Source: an uncultured Monoglobus sp. (GTDB lineage Bacteria; Bacillota; Clostridia; Monoglobales; Monoglobaceae). From it: DNA of 64,000 bases. The first letter of the stretch is position 1; each line of letters starts with the position of its first letter. The position numbers and the translations under genes are program-made. The DNA lies in the NCBI GenBank assembly GCA_947628795.1, contig CANRBF010000003.1, positions 62,001-126,000 of the forward strand, read 5' to 3'. Shown piece after piece: positions 60,787 through 64,000 of this stretch. The notes below the pieces were generated by a model that saw nothing but the letters and a program-made list of their open reading frames with translations, did no database searches and was not told the origin of the DNA.

Positions 60787-62031
60787 TTATCTTATTTGTC
60801 CGCTGCCCTCAATAATATACTTGGTCGAGGTAAGCTCCCTGAGCCCCATGGGGCCGCGGGCGTGGGTCTTTTGGGTGCTGATTCCGATCTCGGCTCCGAA
60901 CCCGAACTCAAACCCGTCAGTGAATCTGGTCGAGGCGTTGACATAGACCGCCGCCGCGTCAACCTCGTCAAGAAACTTCTGGGCGTTTTGGTAGCTGCTC
61001 GTGATGATCGCCTCGGAATGGCCGCTGTTGTACTTATTGATGTGGGCTATCGCCTCGTCTACACTTCCGACCACCTTTACTCCGATCTTAAGCTCGAGAT
61101 ACTCGGTGTACCAGTCATCTTCCGTCGCAGCCTCGGCCTCGGGCCAAAGGGCGCGGCACCGCTCGTCTCCGACTATCTCAACACCGCGTTCGGAAAGTTC
61201 TTTAAGCATATCCGGCAAAAACTCCGCCGCTATCTTCTCGTGGACCAGCAGCTTTTCCTCGGCGTTGCACACCGACGGTCGCTGGGTCTTGGCGTTTATG
61301 ACTATATTTTTCGCCATGTCAAGGTCGGCGCTCTCGTCAACATACACATGGCAGTTTCCGGTTCCGGTCTCGATGGCGGGCACCGTGGCGTTTTCCACGA
61401 CCGCCTTTATAAGTCCCGCTCCGCCTCTGGGTATGATCACGTCCAGATATTCATTGAGCCTCATCAGCGCGGTCGAGCTCTCGCGGGTCGTGTTCTCCAC
61501 CAGATTTATCGAGCCCTCGGGCAGACCCGCGGCATATCCGGCGTCCTGCATGACCTTGACTATCGCCATGTTGGAGTTGAACGCCTCCTTGCCGCCGCGG
61601 AGTATCACCGCGTTGCCCGACTTGACGCACAGGCCGGCCGCGTCTGCCGTCACGTTGGGGCGCGCCTCGTATATTATTCCGATAACGCCCAGCGGCACGC
61701 GCACCTTGGTTATTTTAAGACCGTTGGGCCGCTTCACGCGGGAGACCGCCTCGCCGATCGGATCGGGAAGCGCGGCTATCTGGCGCAGCCCCTCGGCGAT
61801 CCCCGCGATTCTGTCGGTGTTCAGCATAAGTCTGTCTATCAGGCCTTCTCTGAGGCCGTTCTTTCGTCCCGCCTCTATGTCCTTTTTGTTTTCTCCTATG
61901 ATATATTCCGCCGAATTTTCAAGGGCGTCCGCCATGCTGAGCAGCGCCTTGTCCTTGACGGAAGTCGAAAGCACGGCCAGCTTCCGCGCCGCGGCCTTTG
62001 CCAGCTTTCCTTTTTCGTTTAATTCACGCAT
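60787..62031 (-). CDS. proA: gamma-glutamyl phosphate reductase
   Basis: ProA reduces gamma-glutamyl phosphate in proline synthesis. The 414-residue aldehyde-dehydrogenase-fold enzyme has [28 protein letters not shown], the catalytic Cys in [15 protein letters not shown] and the C-terminal [21 protein letters not shown]. The ATG at 62031 follows GAGGTGAG; an upstream in-frame start lacks a site. The usual partner proB is not in the window. Confidence 0.95.
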   Translation of the reverse strand: MRELNEKGKLAKAAARKLAVLSTSVKDKALLSMADALENSAEYIIGENKKDIEAGRKNGLREGLIDRLMLNTDRIAGIAEGLRQIAALPDPIGEAVSRVKRPNGLKITKVRVPLGVIGIIYEARPNVTADAAGLCVKSGNAVILRGGKEAFNSNMAIVKVMQDAGYAAGLPEGSINLVENTTRESSTALMRLNEYLDVIIPRGGAGLIKAVVENATVPAIETGTGNCHVYVDESADLDMAKNIVINAKTQRPSVCNAEEKLLVHEKIAAEFLPDMLKELSERGVEIVGDERCRALWPEAEAATEDDWYTEYLELKIGVKVVGSVDEAIAHINKYNSGHSEAIITSSYQNAQKFLDEVDAAAVYVNASTRFTDGFEFGFGAEIGISTQKTHARGPMGLRELTSTKYIIEGSGQIR

Positions 62032-62065
62032 GATACTCACCTCATACAAATTTTTTCATATTTTA

Positions 62066-62094
62066 TTGATTATATCACAGTTTTATGGTATAAT
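62066..62094 (+). promoter_or_regulatory. promoter of tatD
   Basis: TTGATT (62066-62071), 17 bp, TATAAT (62089-62094) with an extended -10 (TGG). It is divergent from proA; proA's own promoter was not found with confidence. Confidence 0.6.
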
Positions 62095-62149
62095 CAAGAA
62101 AAATTTACGGTAATCAACAATTACTCAAGGCGAAAGCGAGGAAAATACC

Positions 62150-62920
62150 ATGAAACTGTTCGACACCCACGCTCATCTTGACGACAGGCAGTTCGACGGC
62201 GACCGCGAGGCGGTCATCGAAAAAATCAAAAACAGCGGCGTGGCTCGCGTGATCGAGGTCGGCTCGGACGTGAAAAGCTCCGAGACCGCCGTCAGGATCG
62301 CGAACGGCCACGACTTTATATACTGCGCCGCGGGCATACACCCCGAGGCGGCGGACGACGTTTCGGACGCGGACTTTGAAAAAATAAAAATGCTGGCTCT
62401 CGAAAATCCCAAAGTCAAAGCAATAGGCGAGATCGGCATCGACTACCACTACGACGACTGCGCGCCGAGAGAAAAGCAGATCCCATGCTTTGAAAGGCAG
62501 CTTGACATGGCGGCGGAGCTGGGTCTGCCCGTTATAATCCACGACAGGGAATCCAAGGGCGACGTGCTTAAAATATTAAAAGAAAAAAAAGTGTCAAACG
62601 CGGTCATGCACTGCTTTTCGGGCAGCGCCGAGACCGCCAAGGCACTGGTAAAAATGGGACTTATGATATCGTTCACCGGGGTCATCACGTTTAAAAACGC
62701 CAGAAAGGCCGTTGAAGCGCTGAAGGTGATACCGCTTGACCGCCTTATGATCGAGACCGACAGCCCCTACATGGCTCCCGAACCCCACCGAGGCGGGCGC
62801 AACGACAGTTCATATGTGCGGCACGTCGCCGAAAAAATGGCCGAGATCAAAGGCGTGAGCTTTGAAAAGCTGTGTGAGATAACCTACGAAAACGCGATGA
62901 GATTTTTTAATATAGGTTAG
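62150..62920 (+). CDS. tatD: TatD family metal-dependent DNase
   Basis: The 256-residue TIM-barrel hydrolase has the metal ligands DTHAHLD, IGEIGIDYHYD, IHDRES, MHCFSG and METDSPYMAPEPHRG, in family order (the fifth reads IETDSPY here). TatD proteins are 3'-5' exonucleases on damaged or single-stranded DNA. GAGG precedes the ATG. The exonuclease gene xth follows about 200 bases later, after a repeat. Confidence 0.94.
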   Translation: MKLFDTHAHLDDRQFDGDREAVIEKIKNSGVARVIEVGSDVKSSETAVRIANGHDFIYCAAGIHPEAADDVSDADFEKIKMLALENPKVKAIGEIGIDYHYDDCAPREKQIPCFERQLDMAAELGLPVIIHDRESKGDVLKILKEKKVSNAVMHCFSGSAETAKALVKMGLMISFTGVITFKNARKAVEALKVIPLDRLMIETDSPYMAPEPHRGGRNDSSYVRHVAEKMAEIKGVSFEKLCEITYENAMRFFNIG

Positions 62921-62928
62921 CTGTTTTG

Positions 62929-63104
62929 CGGGACGTCGAGGGCGCCGTCCCCACCTCCGTCTTTTCGCCAAGGCGAAAATCCACCTCCTCCCGGGAGGAG
63001 GCTTTAAACAGGCGCCCCCTTGGGGGAGCTGTCAGGCGACAGCCTGACTGAGGGGGGAACTATTCGCTATTCACTAATCACTAATCACTACGTTCGCTAA
63101 TCAC
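62929..63104. repeat. composite palindromic repeat between tatD and xth
   Basis: The segment strings together several units: a copy of the CGGGACG...GTCCCC element (62929-62953; compare 56252-56334), a perfect 8-bp hairpin TTTTCGCC/GGCGAAAA (62962-62979), the perfect 18-base palindrome CCTCCTCCCGGGAGGAGG (62984-63001), an inverted copy of the 745-794 repeat with GTCAGGC/GCCTGAC (63031-63048), and repeats of AATCACTA (about 63075-63107). No coding potential. It probably derives from small non-autonomous elements and may also act as a terminator for tatD. Confidence 0.7.
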
Positions 63105-63126
63105 TACATTGAAAGGAAAAGATACT

Positions 63127-63888
63127 ATGAAAAAATTTATATCATGGAACGTGAACGGCCTGCGAGCCTGCGTTCAAAAAGGATTCTGCGAATACTTTAA
63201 ACAGGCCGACGCGGACGTTTTCTGCGTCCAGGAAACCAAGCTGCAGGAAGGCCAGATCGACCTGTCGGAAATGCTCGACGGATATCACGACTTTTGGAAC
63301 TGCGCCGAAAAAAAGGGATATTCGGGCGTTGCCATGTTCACCAAAGACGAGCCGATATCGGTGGCGTACGGCATGGGGATCCCCGAGCACGACACCGAGG
63401 GAAGGCTGATAACCGCCGAGTTTGAGAACTATTACCTTATCACCTGCTACACGCCCAACTCGCAAAACGAGCTCAAACGGCTTGACTATCGAATCGAGTG
63501 GGAAAAGGCGCTGCGCGGATACATCGCGGGTCTTGAGCAAAAAAAGCCCGTCATAATTTGCGGCGACCTCAATGTGGCGCACAGCGAGATCGACCTGAAA
63601 AACCCGAAAACCAACCGCAAAAACGCCGGCTTTACCGACGAGGAGCGCGCCGAGATGACGAGCCTTCTCGGCATGGGCTATATTGACACCTACAGGCACT
63701 TTTATCCGGACGCCGAGGGCGAGTATTCCTGGTGGTCGTATCGCTTCCGCGCCAGAGAAAAAAACGCCGGATGGCGCATCGACTACTTCATCGCATCGGA
63801 AAAATTAAAGGACCGCCTGAGATCGGCTGCCATTCATCAGGAAATATTCGGCTCCGACCACTGCCCTGTGGAACTTGTGATCGAATAA
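63127..63888 (+). CDS. xth: exodeoxyribonuclease III / AP endonuclease
   Basis: The 253-residue endonuclease/phosphatase-fold enzyme repairs abasic sites and removes 3' blocks. It has ISWNVNGLRA, VFCVQETKLQ (Glu metal ligand), CGDLNVAH (Asp and Asn), GYIDTYRHF, SWWSYRFRAREKNAGWRIDYF and GSDHCPVELVI (Asp-His pair). ATG at 63127 follows AAAGGA; an in-frame Met at 63109 precedes that site and is not used. Confidence 0.95.
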   Translation: MKKFISWNVNGLRACVQKGFCEYFKQADADVFCVQETKLQEGQIDLSEMLDGYHDFWNCAEKKGYSGVAMFTKDEPISVAYGMGIPEHDTEGRLITAEFENYYLITCYTPNSQNELKRLDYRIEWEKALRGYIAGLEQKKPVIICGDLNVAHSEIDLKNPKTNRKNAGFTDEERAEMTSLLGMGYIDTYRHFYPDAEGEYSWWSYRFRAREKNAGWRIDYFIASEKLKDRLRSAAIHQEIFGSDHCPVELVIE

Positions 63889-63929
63889 GTTTATCCGCTA
63901 TCCTCTCGGCGCCGGCCACTATGTCGGTG

Positions 63930-63958
63930 TTGACAGCACATTCCAAAAATGATAAAAT
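63930..63958 (+). promoter_or_regulatory. promoter for a gene beyond the window
   Basis: TTGACA (63930-63935), 17 bp, TAAAAT (63953-63958). No start codon with a site is visible before 64000. Confidence 0.5.
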
Positions 63959-64000
63959 ATATGCTATAAAAACACAAAGCTCGCACTATGGAGAACACTT

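Overview
The window looks like a chromosomal segment of an anaerobic, probably gut-dwelling, spore-forming Clostridia (Firmicutes). The evidence is a complete spoIIIA operon, an Asp23/Gls24 gene, a T-box leader on thrS, a tetrahydrofolate riboswitch on folT, the mre-mrd and der-plsY-gpsA blocks, many textbook sigma-A promoters (TTGACA, about 17 bp, TATAAT) and strong AGGAGG ribosome binding sites. A large secreted pectate lyase fits a plant-fibre niche. Genus cannot be read from the sequence. No phage, transposase, integrase, CRISPR array or rRNA was seen; most of the window is core genome on the minus strand.

Layout. 1-1203: promoter-rich region with no convincing gene, ending in a structured leader RNA. 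1204-6905 (+): BspA-repeat/pectate lyase fusion, flavodoxin-fold protein, YfcE-type phosphodiesterase. 6914-16226 (-): prmC, a HicBA toxin-antitoxin pair, DUF1385 protein, trypsin-like protease, birA, dnaE, TraX-like protein, mgsA. 16497-25117 (-): mrdA, mreD, mreC, mreB, maf, U32 peptidase, zapA and a Nudix hydrolase, a cell-shape and division block. 25391-27439 (+): promoter, THF riboswitch, folT, folC. 27448-32997 (-): a Phd/RelE-type pair, Xaa-Pro peptidase, AP-endonuclease-like TIM barrel, yqeG, rpsU, DUF624 protein, fructosamine-kinase-like protein. 33108-38192 (-): condensation-like acyltransferase, DUF362 protein, thrS with T-box, a RelB/YafQ pair.

38206-47406 (-): a long run from spoIIIAA-AH through asp23, nusB, xseA, xseB and ispA to a DUF212 protein. 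47505-48616 (+): a membrane protein and tRNA-Gly(GCC). 48621-51962 (-): lipoprotein and queD-queE-folE-queC-queF for queuosine precursor synthesis. 52010-56971 (-): aquaporin, gpsA, plsY, der, rpmF, DUF177. 57004-62031 (-): DUF1858 protein, then proA, metY, thioesterase, membrane acyltransferase and lipoprotein. 62066-64000 (+): tatD, a composite repeat, xth and an outgoing promoter.

The points most worth following are: the structured, terminator-like leader before the pectate lyase; a 15-bp inverted repeat embracing the -10 of the DUF177-rpmF promoter; the duplicated promoter segment in the first kilobase; three type II toxin-antitoxin pairs placed among housekeeping genes; the lipoprotein heading the queuosine operon; and dispersed GC-rich palindromic repeats, one of which supplies the stop codon of the DUF177 gene. 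Several starts were moved from the longest frame to the codon that the ribosome binding site favours; dnaE, mreC and the thioesterase appear to start with TTG and spoIIIAE with GTG.
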